64,000 nt of DNA from Brachybacterium phenoliresistens (GTDB lineage Bacteria; Actinomycetota; Actinomycetes; Actinomycetales; Dermabacteraceae). Under the pieces are notes generated by a model. It searched no databases. It saw only the letters and a list, made by a program, of their open reading frames with translations, and had not been told where the DNA came from. Made by a program: the position numbers and the translations under genes. Shown in pieces: positions 54,451-63,986 of the stretch. Location: contig NZ_KK069988.1 in the NCBI RefSeq assembly GCF_000576425.1, positions 41,961 through 105,960 of the forward strand, in the 5' to 3' direction. How positions within the stretch are numbered: the first letter of the stretch is position 1; each line of letters starts with the position of its first letter.

Positions 54451-55233
54451 TCAGCGGTCCTGGCTGCGACGCAGCACCTGGGTGACCAGAACGCCCGCCG
54501 CTGCGGTGATGCCGAGGCTCCACAGGATCGGGGGCAGCAGCTGGACGTCGGCGCCGCCGATCAGCAGGGCCCGCAGGGCGTCCACGAGCGGGCCCATCGG
54601 CTGGTGCTCGGCCACCGGTCGCAGCCAGGAGGGCATCGTCTCCGTGGGGACGAAGGCGCTCGAGAGGTAGGGCAGGAACAGCAGCACGAAGCCGTAGCCG
54701 CTGGCGGCCTCGGGGCTGCCGGCGATCATGCCGATGCCGGCGAACAGCGCGGTGATCGCGAGGATCCACAGGGCCACCAGGATGACCACGAGCGCCCAGC
54801 GACCGGGCCCGGCGGTGGGTCGGAATCCCAGCGCGAGGGCGACCGCGATCACGATCGCGGTGGCCAGCAGGTTGCGCAGCACGCTCGCGGCCACATGTCC
54901 GACCAGGACGGTCCAGGAGCGGATCGGCAGGGTGCGGAACCGCCGCATCGCCCCCAGGTGCAGATCGCGGTTCACGGCGACCGCCACCGAGGAGGCGCCG
55001 AAGCCCGCGCAGGTGAGGATCACCCCGGGCACCACGAAGTCGATGTAGCCGTCGTCGAGGATCGCGCCGCCGAAGACGTAGGTGAACAGCAGGAGCATCA
55101 TCACCGGCAGGGCGACGGCCATCACCAGCCCTTCCCCGTCGCGCAGGCTGTGACGCAGGCTGCGGCCGATGAGGACGGTGCCCGAGCGCAGCGGGCCGGT
55201 GCCGCGCACGCGCGGCGCGTCCAGGGCGGTCAT
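54451..55233 (-). CDS. ABC-2 type exporter permease (DrrB-like)
   Basis: A 260-residue membrane protein with six predicted helices in the ABC2_membrane pattern (MAVALPVMMLLLFTYVFGGA; FGASSVAVAVNRDLHLGAMRRFRTLPI; YGFVLLFLPYLSSAFVPTETMP). Like DrrB, it pairs with a cytosolic ATPase to export a lipophilic drug or lipid; the substrate is unknown. The ATG at 55233 overlaps the ATPase stop by 4 bp. Confidence 0.92.
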   Translation of the reverse strand: MTALDAPRVRGTGPLRSGTVLIGRSLRHSLRDGEGLVMAVALPVMMLLLFTYVFGGAILDDGYIDFVVPGVILTCAGFGASSVAVAVNRDLHLGAMRRFRTLPIRSWTVLVGHVAASVLRNLLATAIVIAVALALGFRPTAGPGRWALVVILVALWILAITALFAGIGMIAGSPEAASGYGFVLLFLPYLSSAFVPTETMPSWLRPVAEHQPMGPLVDALRALLIGGADVQLLPPILWSLGITAAAGVLVTQVLRRSQDR

Positions 55234-56099
55234 GCGGCCACCTCCGGGGTGCCGTGGGCGAGGGCGAGGAAGGCGTCGTCGAGGGTGGGGGAGCGCAGGG
55301 CGACGGTCAGGTCCTGATCCGCGGGGCCGAGCTGGGCCAGGGCGCGGGTCAGGGACGCCGCGGTGCCGTCGGTGTCGGCACTGCGGACCTCGGCTCCCGT
55401 GGCGTCCTGCAGCACCAGGCGCTGCCCGCCGACGGCGGCGGTGAGCTCCGCGGCGGTGCCGTCGGCGACGATCCGCCCGTCGCGCAGGATCGCGATCCGG
55501 TCGGCGAGGGCCTCCGCCTCGTCGAGCGTCTGCGTGGTCAGCAGCACCGTCGTCCCGGCGGCGGCCAGGGCCCGCACATCGTCCCAGACGCGGCGGCGGC
55601 TCACCGGGTCCAACCCGGTGGTCGGCTCGTCGAGGAACAGCACGGCGGGGCGCGAGAGCAGCGAGGCCGCCAGATCCAGGCGCCTGCGCATGCCGCCGGA
55701 GTAGGTCGCGACCCGTCGCCGACCGGCCGATGCGAGATCCATCTGCTCGAGCAGGGCATCCGCGCGTCGGCCCGCGTCGCGGCCCAGGCCCAGCAGACGG
55801 CCGATCATCACGAGGTTCTCCCGCCCCGTGAGCAGCTCGTCCAGCGTCGTCTCCTGGCCGGTGACCGCGAACAGCCTCCGGGCCCCGGCCGGGTCGCGGA
55901 GCACGTCGACCCCGCCGATCCGTGCGCGTCCGCCGTCCGGGCGCACCAGGGTGGTGAGGATCGACACGAGGGTCGTCTTGCCGGCTCCGTTCGCGCCGAG
56001 CAGCGCGAGCACGCCGGCCTCGTGGGTGAGGTCCACCCCGCGCAGCACGGGGTGCGCATAGCTCTTGGAGATGTCGTCGATCTCGATGGCGGCGTCCAT
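55230..56099 (-). CDS. ABC exporter ATP-binding protein (DrrA-like)
   Basis: A 289-residue ATPase: Walker A LLGANGAGKTTLV, signature TYSGGMRRRLDLA, Walker B AVLFLDEPTTGLDP and the H-loop replaced by LLTTQTLDEAE, where glutamine takes the usual histidine position as in DrrA-type proteins. The C-terminal 70 residues match the regulatory tail of drug exporters. ATG at 56099 with AAGGGGGAC 6 nt upstream; longer upstream starts would enter the operator region. Divergent from the TetR gene. Confidence 0.93.
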   Translation of the reverse strand: MDAAIEIDDISKSYAHPVLRGVDLTHEAGVLALLGANGAGKTTLVSILTTLVRPDGGRARIGGVDVLRDPAGARRLFAVTGQETTLDELLTGRENLVMIGRLLGLGRDAGRRADALLEQMDLASAGRRRVATYSGGMRRRLDLAASLLSRPAVLFLDEPTTGLDPVSRRRVWDDVRALAAAGTTVLLTTQTLDEAEALADRIAILRDGRIVADGTAAELTAAVGGQRLVLQDATGAEVRSADTDGTAASLTRALAQLGPADQDLTVALRSPTLDDAFLALAHGTPEVAA

Positions 56100-56130
56100 G
56101 GCCGTCCCCCTTCTGTCTGCGTCGCACACG

Positions 56131-56197
56131 GTATGCGACATACACAGTATGTATCGCACGCAGAAGCCGCGCAACGCCCACTGCGTATGTCGTACGC
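56131..56197. promoter_or_regulatory. TetR operator region between the ABC and tetR genes
   Basis: Overlapping dyads built from GTATG/CATAC half-sites: GTATG-CGA-CATAC (56131-56143), ACATAC-ACA-GTATGT (56138-56152) and GCGTA-TGTCG-TACGC (56183-56197). The last overlaps TACGCT (56193-56198), the -10 of tetR. The cluster occupies most of the 105-bp divergent region and is the likely repressor binding region for both genes. Confidence 0.6.
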
Positions 56198-56204
56198 TGT
56201 GCGC

Positions 56205-57167
56205 ATGTCCGAGGAGCAGCACGACGGGGTCTCCCGTCTGGTCGCCATGGCCTGGGGGGTGGCGACCGCGCCGCAGCGCGGGCCCCGCCGGGAGCTCAGC
56301 CACGAGCGGATCGTCGAGGCCGCGATCGCGATCGCCGATGCCGAGGGGCTCGCGGCGGTGACCATGCAGCGCGTCGCGAAGACCTTCGGGTTCACCACGA
56401 TGGCCCTGTACCGCTACGTCTCCTCCAAGGACGATCTGCACCAGCTCATGCTCGACGCCGTGGTCGGGGACGACTGGGCGGTCGAGGACGAGGACTGGCG
56501 CACCGGGCTCGAGCAGTGGGCTCGCACCATCGCCGCCGGCTACGCGCGCCACCCCTGGGCGCTGGATCTGCCCCTGTCCTCGGAGACGCTCCTCATGCCG
56601 GGCCAGGTCCATGCTGTGGACCAGGGGATGCGGGCCCTGCGCACCCTGACCGCCCCGCCGGAGGCCAAGCTCGGCGTGCTCATGGCGGTCGCGGTGCAGG
56701 TGCGGGGCTTCGCTGCGCTGGGGCGTGACGTCTCCGGCGACGGAGGCGCCGTGGCGGAGCCCACGCGGCGCCTGCTGCGCGAGATCGTGGCCCAGGGGCG
56801 GTTCCCCGACGCCCGCGCCGTCATCGACTCGGGTCTCTTCTTCGGGGAGGCGGGCCTGGAGGCCGGGGGCGACGACGATCTGGGCGTGGCCCTGCAGCTG
56901 CTGATGCCCGGCATCGAGGCCGTCCTCGACGGCTCCTCGACCGGTGCCGCCCCGCCCGCGCCGCTGGACGATCCCGCGGCGCGCCTCACCGCCGCACAGG
57001 AGGAGCTCGCCGCCGTCACCGCCCTGCGCAAGGCCACCCAGCGCCGTGTCCGCGAGCTCGAGAAGCGTGAGGACCGGGCGCGTCGAGCCCGGGACGAGGC
57101 GCGCGCCGCCGCGAAGGCCGCGGCTCGTGCCGCCGCCCGTGCCGACGGGAGCAGTCTCGGATCCTGA
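56205..57167 (+). CDS. TetR-family regulator with C-terminal coiled-coil tail
   Basis: A 320-residue regulator with a TetR helix-turn-helix (about 25-75, SHERIVEAAIAIADAEGLAAVTMQRVAKTFGFTTMALYRYVSSKD shortened here) and a TetR_C domain. The last 65 residues are a charged Arg/Ala/Glu coiled coil (QRRVRELEKREDRARRARDE), longer than typical members of about 200 residues. TACGCT is 6 nt before the ATG (leaderless). It probably represses the divergent ABC exporter. Confidence 0.9.
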   Translation: MSEEQHDGVSRLVAMAWGVATAPQRGPRRELSHERIVEAAIAIADAEGLAAVTMQRVAKTFGFTTMALYRYVSSKDDLHQLMLDAVVGDDWAVEDEDWRTGLEQWARTIAAGYARHPWALDLPLSSETLLMPGQVHAVDQGMRALRTLTAPPEAKLGVLMAVAVQVRGFAALGRDVSGDGGAVAEPTRRLLREIVAQGRFPDARAVIDSGLFFGEAGLEAGGDDDLGVALQLLMPGIEAVLDGSSTGAAPPAPLDDPAARLTAAQEELAAVTALRKATQRRVRELEKREDRARRARDEARAAAKAAARAAARADGSSLGS

Positions 57168-57257
57168 CCCCGGTATCCGCATGGCGGACACCGACGTATC
57201 CTGTGCGCGGACCCAGACCGGCTTCCGCGAGCCGCACCCCACCCGGAGGTAACACCT

Positions 57258-58862
57258 GTGACGCGTCCCGTCGTTCTCCTCGCCGAGGAGCTCTCGCCCG
57301 CCACCCTCGACGTGCTCGGCAGCGGCGTCGACATCCGCCATGTCGACGGCACCGACCGCCCCGCCCTGCTCGCCGCGGTGGCCGAGGCCGACGCCCTCCT
57401 GGTGCGCTCGGCGACCTCCGTGGACGCGGAGGTCTTCGCGGCCGCCCGGAACCTCTCCGTCGTCGCCCGCGCGGGCGTGGGCCTCGACAATGTCGACGTG
57501 CCCGCCGCCACGGCCAACGGCACCATGGTCATCAACGCCCCGACCTCCAACATCGTCTCCGCGGCGGAGCTCGCGGTGTCGCTGATCCTCGCCTCGCTGC
57601 GCAACATCTCGCGCGCGGACGCCTCGGTGAAGTCCGGGAAGTGGGAGCGCAAGCAGCTCACCGGCGTCGAGCTGCTGGGCAAGACCGTCGGCGTGGTCGG
57701 CTTCGGCCGCATCGGCCAGCTGGTCGCCGAGCGCCTGCGCCCCTTCGGCGTGCACCTGCTCGCCTACGACCCCTACGTCAACCACACCCGCGCCGCGGAG
57801 CTCGGCGCCCGCGTCGTCGAGCTCGACGAGCTCATGCGCGAGGCCGACGTGGTCACCGTCCACATGCCCAAGACCCCGGAGACCACCGGCCTCATCGGGG
57901 CGGAGGAGTTCGACCTCGCCAAGCCGAACCTCCACGTCGTCAACGCCGCCCGCGGCGGGCTCATCGACGAGGAGGCCCTCTACCAGGCCCTCGTCGAGAA
58001 GAAGATCGCCGGCGCGGCCCTGGACGTGTACACCTCCGAGCCGCCCTCGACCTCGCCGACCGCCGCGAAGCTCCTCGAGCTGGACTCGGTCACCCTCACC
58101 CCGCACCTGGGCGCCTCCACCGCCGAGGCGCAGGAGAAGGCCGGCGTGGCCGTCGCCCACTCGGTGCGCCTGGCGCTGGCCGGCGAGCTCGTGCCCGACG
58201 CGGTCAACGTCGCCGGCGGCGCGATCGACGACGAGGTCCGCCCCGGCATCGCCCTCGCCGACCGCCTGGGCCAGATCTTCACCGCCCTCGCCGACTCCGG
58301 GCCGGAGCTGCTCGAGATCGTCGTGCGCGGAGAGATCGCCTCCCGCGACGTCACCGCGATCAAGCTCTCCGCGCTGCGCGGCGTCTTCCGCAACATCGTC
58401 ACCGACCAGGTCAGCTACGTGAACGCCCCGGTGCTGGCCGAGGAGCGCGGGATCCGCGTCGACCTCGTCACCGAGGAGGACTCGGACACCTTCCGCAACG
58501 TCGTCCAGGTGCGCGGCACCCTGCGCGACGGCGAGGTCGTCTCCGTCTCCGGCACCCTGTCCGGCGTCAGCCAGGTCCACAAGCTCGTCGAGCTCGGCGG
58601 GCACGCCCTGGACACCCCGCTGTCGGACCACCTGCTGGTGATCCGCTACGAGGACCGCCCCGGACTGGTGGGCCGCTACGGCGCGCTGCTGGGCGAGAAC
58701 GATGTGAACATCGCCGGCATGCAGGTCTCCCGCGCGGGGGACTCGGGATCCGAGGCCCTCGTGGTCCTGAACCTGGACGAGGCCGTCCCGCACGAGCTTG
58801 CCGAGGCGATCGGTGCCGAGATCGGCGCCGTGTCCTGCCGCGCCGTCGACGTCAGCTACTGA
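57258..58862 (+). CDS. serA: D-3-phosphoglycerate dehydrogenase SerA (long ACT type)
   Basis: A 534-residue enzyme starting the phosphorylated serine pathway. NAD site [17 protein letters not shown], catalytic Arg in [12 protein letters not shown], catalytic His in [10 protein letters not shown]. After the catalytic domains come the intervening domain and a C-terminal ACT domain (about 460-534, [19 protein letters not shown]) for serine feedback, as in the mycobacterial type. GTG start with GGAGGT about 9 nt upstream; TATCCT at 57197-57202 may be the -10. Followed by leuB after 19 bp. Confidence 0.96.
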   Translation: MTRPVVLLAEELSPATLDVLGSGVDIRHVDGTDRPALLAAVAEADALLVRSATSVDAEVFAAARNLSVVARAGVGLDNVDVPAATANGTMVINAPTSNIVSAAELAVSLILASLRNISRADASVKSGKWERKQLTGVELLGKTVGVVGFGRIGQLVAERLRPFGVHLLAYDPYVNHTRAAELGARVVELDELMREADVVTVHMPKTPETTGLIGAEEFDLAKPNLHVVNAARGGLIDEEALYQALVEKKIAGAALDVYTSEPPSTSPTAAKLLELDSVTLTPHLGASTAEAQEKAGVAVAHSVRLALAGELVPDAVNVAGGAIDDEVRPGIALADRLGQIFTALADSGPELLEIVVRGEIASRDVTAIKLSALRGVFRNIVTDQVSYVNAPVLAEERGIRVDLVTEEDSDTFRNVVQVRGTLRDGEVVSVSGTLSGVSQVHKLVELGGHALDTPLSDHLLVIRYEDRPGLVGRYGALLGENDVNIAGMQVSRAGDSGSEALVVLNLDEAVPHELAEAIGAEIGAVSCRAVDVSY

Positions 58863-58881
58863 GCACGAGGAGATCCACCCC

Positions 58882-59931
58882 ATGAGCAGCACCGTTCTCG
58901 ACCTCGCCGTCATCGAGGGCGACGGCATCGGCCACGAGGTCGTCCCCCAGGGCCTGCGGGTCCTCGAGGCCGCCCTCGAGGGATCCGGCATCGAGGTCCG
59001 CACCACCGGCTACGACCTGGGCGCGGGCCGCTGGCACCGCACCGGGGAGACCCTCACCGACCAGGACATGGAGGCCCTCGCCCAGCACGACGCGATCGTG
59101 CTCGGCGCCGTCGGCGACCCCGACGTCCCCTCCGGCGTCCTGGAGCGCGGCCTCCTGCTGAAGCTCCGCTTCGGCTTCGACCACTTCGTCAACCTCCGCC
59201 CGACCCGCCTGGTGCCGGGCGTCTCCTCGCCGCTGGCCGATCCCGGCGAGGTCGACTTCCTCGTCGTCCGCGAGGGCACCGAGGGCCCCTACGTCGGCAA
59301 CGGCGGCGCCATGCGCGTGGGCACCGACCTCGAGGTCGCCACCGAGGTGTCGCTGAACACCGCCGTCGGCGTCGAGCGCGTGGTCCGCTACGCCTTCGCG
59401 CAGGCGGAGCGCCGCCGGAAGAAGCTGACGCTCGTGCACAAGCACAACGTGCTCGTCCACGCCGGCCACCTGTGGCGCCGCATCGTCGAGCGCGTCGGCG
59501 CCGAGCACCCGGACGTCGCGGTCGACTACGCGCACGTGGACGCGGCCACCATCTACATGGTCACCGATCCCTCGCGCTTCGACGTGATCGTCACCGACAA
59601 CCTCTTCGGCGACATCCTCACCGACCTGGCCGCCGCCATCGGCGGAGGCATCGGCCTGGCCGCGAGCGCCAACATCAACCCCACCGGCGACTTCCCGTCG
59701 ATGTTCGAGCCCGTGCACGGCTCGGCCCCGGACATCGCCGGCCAGGGCCTCGCCGATCCCACCGCGACGGTGCTCTCGGTCGCGCTGCTGCTGGACCACC
59801 TCGGCCACGCCGAGGCGGCCGGCCGCGTGCGCGCCGCGGTCGACGCGGACCTCGCCGTCCGCGCGGACCTCGGCGCCCGCTCCACGAGCGAGGTCGGCAA
59901 CGCCCTCGTCGCGGCCGTACGATCGGCCTGA
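58882..59931 (+). CDS. leuB: 3-isopropylmalate dehydrogenase LeuB
   Basis: A 349-residue NAD-dependent beta-decarboxylating dehydrogenase of leucine synthesis. Substrate and cofactor motifs are [44 protein letters not shown] and the signature [31 protein letters not shown] (abbreviated). ATG at 58882 with GAGGAGAT 7 nt upstream. leuA, leuC and leuD are not in this window. A hairpin (59944-59970) separates it from ilvE. Confidence 0.95.
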   Translation: MSSTVLDLAVIEGDGIGHEVVPQGLRVLEAALEGSGIEVRTTGYDLGAGRWHRTGETLTDQDMEALAQHDAIVLGAVGDPDVPSGVLERGLLLKLRFGFDHFVNLRPTRLVPGVSSPLADPGEVDFLVVREGTEGPYVGNGGAMRVGTDLEVATEVSLNTAVGVERVVRYAFAQAERRRKKLTLVHKHNVLVHAGHLWRRIVERVGAEHPDVAVDYAHVDAATIYMVTDPSRFDVIVTDNLFGDILTDLAAAIGGGIGLAASANINPTGDFPSMFEPVHGSAPDIAGQGLADPTATVLSVALLLDHLGHAEAAGRVRAAVDADLAVRADLGARSTSEVGNALVAAVRSA

Positions 59932-59943
59932 CGCCCCCATCCC

Positions 59944-59970
59944 GGGGTGCCGGGCCCGTCCCGGCACCCC
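59944..59970. terminator. Hairpin between leuB and ilvE
   Basis: GGGGTGCCGGG (59944-59954) and CCCGGCACCCC (59960-59970) form a perfect 11-bp stem with a 5-nt loop, 12 bp after leuB and 34 bp before ilvE. No T run; likely a terminator or RNA-stabilising element that separates the expression of the two genes. Confidence 0.65.
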
Positions 59971-60004
59971 GCCCCGCCACCCCTACGCCCTCCGAGGAGT
60001 CCCG

Positions 60005-61105
60005 ATGACCGCGCTCACCTTCCCGCTGGCCGATGCTGCACGTCGCATCTCGCAGGAGGAGCGCGATGCCGTCCTGGCCGCCCCCGGCTTCGGACAGCAC
60101 TTCACCGACTTCATGGCCCACGCCCGCTGGAGCATCGACGGAGGCTGGCACGGGGGAGAGCTGATCCCCTTCGGGCCGATCAGCCTCTCGCCCGCCACCG
60201 CGGTCCTCCACTACGCCCAGGAGATCTTCGAGGGGATGAAGGCGTTCCGCCACGCCGACGGCTCGGTGTGGACGTTCCGCCCCGAGAAGAACGCCGAGCG
60301 CCTGCAGCGCTCCGCCCGCCGCCTGGCGCTGCCGGAGCTGCCCACCGAGGACTTCCTCGCCTCGGTGCGGGAGCTGGTCGCGGCCGACGAGCCGTGGGTG
60401 CCGACCGCCGGGGGCGAGGCGGGGGAGGCCTCGCTGTACCTGCGCCCGTTCATGTTCGCCTCCGAAGAGTTCCTCGGCGTGCGCGCCGCCCAGCAGGTCG
60501 ACTACTACGTCATCGCCTCCCCGGCGGGGAACTACTTCCCCCGCGGGGTGCAGCCGCTGGTCGTGTGGATCACCGACGCCTTCGCCCGCGCCGGCGCCGG
60601 GGGCACGGGCGCCGCCAAGTGCGGCGGCAACTACGCCTCCTCCCTGCTGGGCAAGCGCGAGGCCGCCCAGAACGGGGCCGACGAGGTCCTCTTCCTGGAC
60701 TCCGAGACGCACACCGCCATCGACGAGCTCTCCGGCATGAACGTCTTCGCGCTCACCCGGGACGGCCGGATCGAGACCCCGACCCTGACCGGGTCGATCC
60801 TCGAGGGCGTCACCCGGGACTCGCTGCTGCGCCTGGCCGCCGACCGCGGCCTCGAGGTCGTCGAGACGCGGATGGTCGCCGAGGACGTCCTCGCCCGCGT
60901 CGCCTCCGGCGAGATCACCGAGATGTTCGCCTGCGGCACCGCGGCCGTGATCACCCCCATCGGCGAGTTCCGCTCCCCGCAGGGCGCGTGGACCGTCGGC
61001 GACGGCGGCTCCGGCGAGCTCACCCTCGCGCTGCGCTCGGAGCTGACCGACATCCAGTACGGCCGTGCCGAGGACCGCTACGGCTGGCTGACCCGGCTCG
61101 TCTGA
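60005..61105 (+). CDS. ilvE: Branched-chain amino acid aminotransferase IlvE
   Basis: A 366-residue fold-type IV PLP enzyme for the last step to valine, leucine and isoleucine. The PLP lysine is Lys205 in AAKCGGNYASSLL, with HYAQEIFEGMKAFR, YLRPFMFASEEFLGV and CGTAAVITPIGEF as class IV markers. ATG at 60005 with GAGGAGT upstream. Followed by cimA after a 57-bp gap. Confidence 0.95.
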   Translation: MTALTFPLADAARRISQEERDAVLAAPGFGQHFTDFMAHARWSIDGGWHGGELIPFGPISLSPATAVLHYAQEIFEGMKAFRHADGSVWTFRPEKNAERLQRSARRLALPELPTEDFLASVRELVAADEPWVPTAGGEAGEASLYLRPFMFASEEFLGVRAAQQVDYYVIASPAGNYFPRGVQPLVVWITDAFARAGAGGTGAAKCGGNYASSLLGKREAAQNGADEVLFLDSETHTAIDELSGMNVFALTRDGRIETPTLTGSILEGVTRDSLLRLAADRGLEVVETRMVAEDVLARVASGEITEMFACGTAAVITPIGEFRSPQGAWTVGDGGSGELTLALRSELTDIQYGRAEDRYGWLTRLV

Positions 61106-61162
61106 GCCGATGGCGTGCGCTCGCCCCGCGCACGCGAGACCGAGACCCCTAGGAGGCCGAGG

Positions 61163-62818
61163 ATGTCCGCCCCGCATCCCGCACCCGTGACCCCGCCCCG
61201 GCAGGACCACGCCTTCCACCTGTACGACACCACGCTGCGCGACGGCTCCCAGCAGGAGGGCCTGACGCTGTCGGTCGCCGACAAGATGGCCGTCGCCCGC
61301 CTGCTCGACGAGCTGGGCGTGACCTACATCGAAGGCGGATGGCCCGGCGCTGTCCCCAAGGACACCGAGTTCTTCCGCCGGGCCCAGCACGAGCTGACCC
61401 TGCACAGCGCCCGCCTGGCCGCCTTCGGCGCGACGCGCCGCGCCGGGGTCCGCGTGGAGGAGGACGAGCAGGTCCGCGCCCTGGTCGAGGCGAGCACCCC
61501 CACCATCACCCTGGTGGCGAAGTCGGACATCCGCCACGTCCACGGCGCCCTGCGCACCACCGGCGAGGAGAACCTCGCCATGGTCCGCGACACCGTCGCC
61601 CACCTGGTGGGCCTCGGGCGGGAGGTGTTCGTGGACGCCGAGCACTTCTTCGACGGCTTCCGGGCCGATCCCGAGCACGCCACGGCCGTCGCCCTGGAGG
61701 CCTTCGCCGCGGGCGCCGCGGCCGTGGTCCTGTGCGACACCAACGGCGGGATGCTGCCCCATGACGTGGCCGAGATCGTCGCGGAGCTGCGCTCCCGCCT
61801 CGAGGCCGCGGGCGCCGGCGAGGGCCGCCTGGGCGTGCACACCCACAACGACTCGGGCTGCGCGGTCGCCAACGCCCTCACCGCGGTGCGCGGCGGGATC
61901 ACCCACGTGCAGGGATGCGTGAACGGCTACGGGGAGCGCACCGGCAACGCGGACCTCGTGACCATGCTGGCGGACCTCCAGCTGCGGATGGGCGTGGAGC
62001 TCGTCCCCGCGGAGTCGCTGGGCGAGGCGACCCGCATCGCCCACGCCATCGGCGAGATCGTCAACATGGCGGCCTCCCCGCGCGCGCCGTACGTCGGCGC
62101 CAGCGCCTTCGCCCACAAGGCGGGCCTGCACGCCTCCGCGATCCGGGTGGACCCGGATCTCTACCAGCACATCGACCCGCGCCTGGTCGGCAACGACATG
62201 CGCATGATCATCTCCGAGATGGCCGGGCGCGCCTCCATCGAGCTGAAGGGCCGCGAGCTCGGCTTCGACCTCACGGGCGAGAAGGCCCTGCTGGCCCGCC
62301 TCGCCGCGCGCGTCAAGCAGCGCGAGGCGGAGGGCTACTCCTACGAGGCGGCCGATGCCTCCTTCGAGCTGCTCCTGCTGGACGAGATGGGCCGCGTGCC
62401 GCGCTACTTCGAGGTCGAGTCCTGGCGCACCACCTCCCACCAGCTGCGCGACGGCGGCCTCGAGACGGAGGCGACCGTCAAGCTCGCCCCGTCCCCGACG
62501 GCCGGCGACGACGACGCCGCGGGCCGGCGCACCGTCACCATCGCCGAGGGCAACGGACCGGTCAATGCGCTGGACACCGCCCTGCGGGCCGCGCTGCGCT
62601 CGCGCTTCCCGCAGGTGGACGACTTCGAGCTGATCGACTTCAAGGTCCGCATCCTCGATGCGCACCACGGCACCGACGCCACCACCCGTGTGCTCGTGCG
62701 CACCGCCGGGCTGGGGCTGGAGTTCCAGACGGTCGGCATCGGCCCGAACCTCATCGAGGCCTCCTGGGAGGCCATCACCGACGCCTACACGTACGGATTC
62801 CACAAGGCCGGGATCTGA
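61163..62818 (+). CDS. cimA: Citramalate synthase CimA
   Basis: A 551-residue HMGL-type acyltransferase. Catalytic barrel motifs are YDTTLRDGSQQEGLTLS (from about 22), VTYIEGGWPGAVPKD, HTHNDSGCAVANAL and CVNGYGERTGNADL; a C-terminal LeuA-type allosteric domain follows (about 400-551, VKVRILDAHHGTDATTRVLV-like). The GWPG(A)-K-D motif and C-terminal pattern fit the citramalate family rather than LeuA, so isoleucine can be made from pyruvate and acetyl-CoA. AGGAGG is 6 nt before the ATG. Ends at the hairpins 62910-62992. Confidence 0.93.
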   Translation: MSAPHPAPVTPPRQDHAFHLYDTTLRDGSQQEGLTLSVADKMAVARLLDELGVTYIEGGWPGAVPKDTEFFRRAQHELTLHSARLAAFGATRRAGVRVEEDEQVRALVEASTPTITLVAKSDIRHVHGALRTTGEENLAMVRDTVAHLVGLGREVFVDAEHFFDGFRADPEHATAVALEAFAAGAAAVVLCDTNGGMLPHDVAEIVAELRSRLEAAGAGEGRLGVHTHNDSGCAVANALTAVRGGITHVQGCVNGYGERTGNADLVTMLADLQLRMGVELVPAESLGEATRIAHAIGEIVNMAASPRAPYVGASAFAHKAGLHASAIRVDPDLYQHIDPRLVGNDMRMIISEMAGRASIELKGRELGFDLTGEKALLARLAARVKQREAEGYSYEAADASFELLLLDEMGRVPRYFEVESWRTTSHQLRDGGLETEATVKLAPSPTAGDDDAAGRRTVTIAEGNGPVNALDTALRAALRSRFPQVDDFELIDFKVRILDAHHGTDATTRVLVRTAGLGLEFQTVGIGPNLIEASWEAITDAYTYGFHKAGI

Positions 62819-62872
62819 GCGCCGGGCCGCGCCCCTGACCCCGCCTGGTCCGCGACGGTCAGTCGCCGGCCG

Positions 62873-62883
62873 CCCCCCCCCCC
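62873..62883 (+). repeat. Homopolymeric run of 11 C
   Basis: An uninterrupted C run in the noncoding gap after cimA. It is 55 bp beyond the cimA stop and does not lie in any gene. It may be a true slippage-prone tract or a sequencing or assembly artefact. Confidence 0.7.
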
Positions 62884-62909
62884 TGAATCCGGCGCCTCCG
62901 CGACGAACG

Positions 62910-62956
62910 GTCACCCGGGCTTCCCTCTGCGCCTCGCAGGGGGAAGTCCGGGTGAC
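62910..62956. terminator. 22-bp stem hairpin between cimA and the ABM gene
   Basis: Arms 62910-62931 and 62935-62956 pair along 22 bp with two G-T wobbles (62919/62947 and 62926/62940) and close a 3-nt loop (CCT). It is the longest stem in the window, sits between convergent genes and has no T run. A bidirectional terminator is the simplest reading. Confidence 0.85.
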
Positions 62957-62960
62957 TGTC

Positions 62961-62992
62961 CGCGCCGGGGAACCGGCTCGTGGACCGGCGCG
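62961..62992. terminator. Second hairpin beside the long stem
   Basis: CGCGCCGG (62961-62968) and CCGGCGCG (62985-62992) form a perfect 8-bp stem with a 16-nt loop only 4 bp after the 22-bp hairpin. It may act as the terminator for the leftward ABM gene, whose stop is at 63033. Confidence 0.6.
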
Positions 62993-63032
62993 GGAGCCGC
63001 GAGAGCCGAGGCTGCGGGAGCCCGGGCCGAGC

Positions 63033-63350
63033 TCAGATCTGCAGCTCGCCCATCGTGTCCCAGCCCTCGCCCTCGACCTGCCGCGAGATGATCCTCGGGG
63101 TCTCGCGCAGGTGCGGGCGCATCGCCTCCAGCCCCTTCGCGAAGTGGTCGCTGTTCACGTGCGGTGCGGCGCCCTCGTCGGTGAACGCCTCGACCAGGAC
63201 GAACTCGAGCGGGTCCTCGAGGCTGCGGGACCATTCGAAGAAGAGGTTGCCCTCCTCCGCCCGCGTCGCCTCGGTGAACTCGCGGACGGCCTCGGGGAAC
63301 GCCTCGGCGCTCTCGGGCTTGACGGCGTACTTGACGACGATGACGTACAT
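63033..63350 (-). CDS. Antibiotic biosynthesis monooxygenase (ABM)-family protein
   Basis: A 105-residue dimeric alpha/beta-barrel (ferredoxin-like) protein with the ABM pattern: VIVVKYAVKPESAEAFPEAV, ATRAEEGNLFFEWSRS and FVLVEAFTDEGAAPHVNSDHF. Relatives such as YgiN oxidise quinols or break down small aldehydes such as the LsrG substrate. Strong Shine-Dalgarno AGGAGGAG about 6 nt before the ATG at 63350. Divergent from the ACT gene; substrate unknown. Confidence 0.9.
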   Translation of the reverse strand: MYVIVVKYAVKPESAEAFPEAVREFTEATRAEEGNLFFEWSRSLEDPLEFVLVEAFTDEGAAPHVNSDHFAKGLEAMRPHLRETPRIISRQVEGEGWDTMGELQI

Positions 63351-63428
63351 CAGGGCTCCTCCTGGCAGGGATCGGGAATGTGCGGTCCCGACCAGCATTC
63401 CAGAAGCCGGTCGGCTACTGTGACGGCC

Positions 63429-63986
63429 ATGACCCATCTCGTGCTCACGGCCATCGGCGACGACCGGGAAGGACTGGTCTCCGCGCTGTCGCGGACCGTC
63501 GAGTCCCATGGCGGGAACTGGCTGGACAGCCAGTTCTCCCACCTGGCAGGGAAGTTCGCCGGCATCGTCCTGATCGAGATCCCGGCCTCCGGGGTCCAGG
63601 AGCTCACCGCGGCCGCCGCCGCGCTCGAGGGCGAGGTCGGCCTCGCGGTCGAGGTGACGCAGGGCCGGGCCCAATCCCCGGAGGCCGCGGAGGCTCCGGC
63701 ATCGGCCGCCGATGCGCAGGCCGCCCGGGCGGTGGCCGTGCGCCTGGTGGGCCTGGACCGCCCCGGGCTGGTCCGTCAGATCTCCACGGCGCTGGCCGAG
63801 CAGCGGGTGAGCATCGGCAGCTTCCGGTCCTGGACCTCGAGCGCGCCGCAGGGCGGCGGCGTGCTGTTCGAGGCGGAGTCCGTGGTGAGCGTCCCCGCCG
63901 GGCTGGAGATCGAGGTCGTGCGTGCCGCGCTCGAGCCGATCGCCGACGAGCTGATGGTCGATCTGGAGCTGGACGAGCAGGCCTGA
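63429..63986 (+). CDS. GcvR-like protein with two ACT domains
   Basis: A 185-residue protein with two ACT domains (about 2-75 and 100-180): HLVLTAIGDDREGLVSALSR and VAVRLVGLDRPGLVRQIST. This is the layout of GcvR, the glycine-cleavage regulatory protein, and of actinobacterial ACT proteins that sense amino acids, perhaps glycine. No DNA-binding domain is present, so it would act through a partner. TACTGT (63416-63421) is 7 nt before the ATG without a Shine-Dalgarno (leaderless). It lies next to the amino acid biosynthesis cluster, consistent with a sensory role. Confidence 0.88.
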   Translation: MTHLVLTAIGDDREGLVSALSRTVESHGGNWLDSQFSHLAGKFAGIVLIEIPASGVQELTAAAAALEGEVGLAVEVTQGRAQSPEAAEAPASAADAQAARAVAVRLVGLDRPGLVRQISTALAEQRVSIGSFRSWTSSAPQGGGVLFEAESVVSVPAGLEIEVVRAALEPIADELMVDLELDEQA

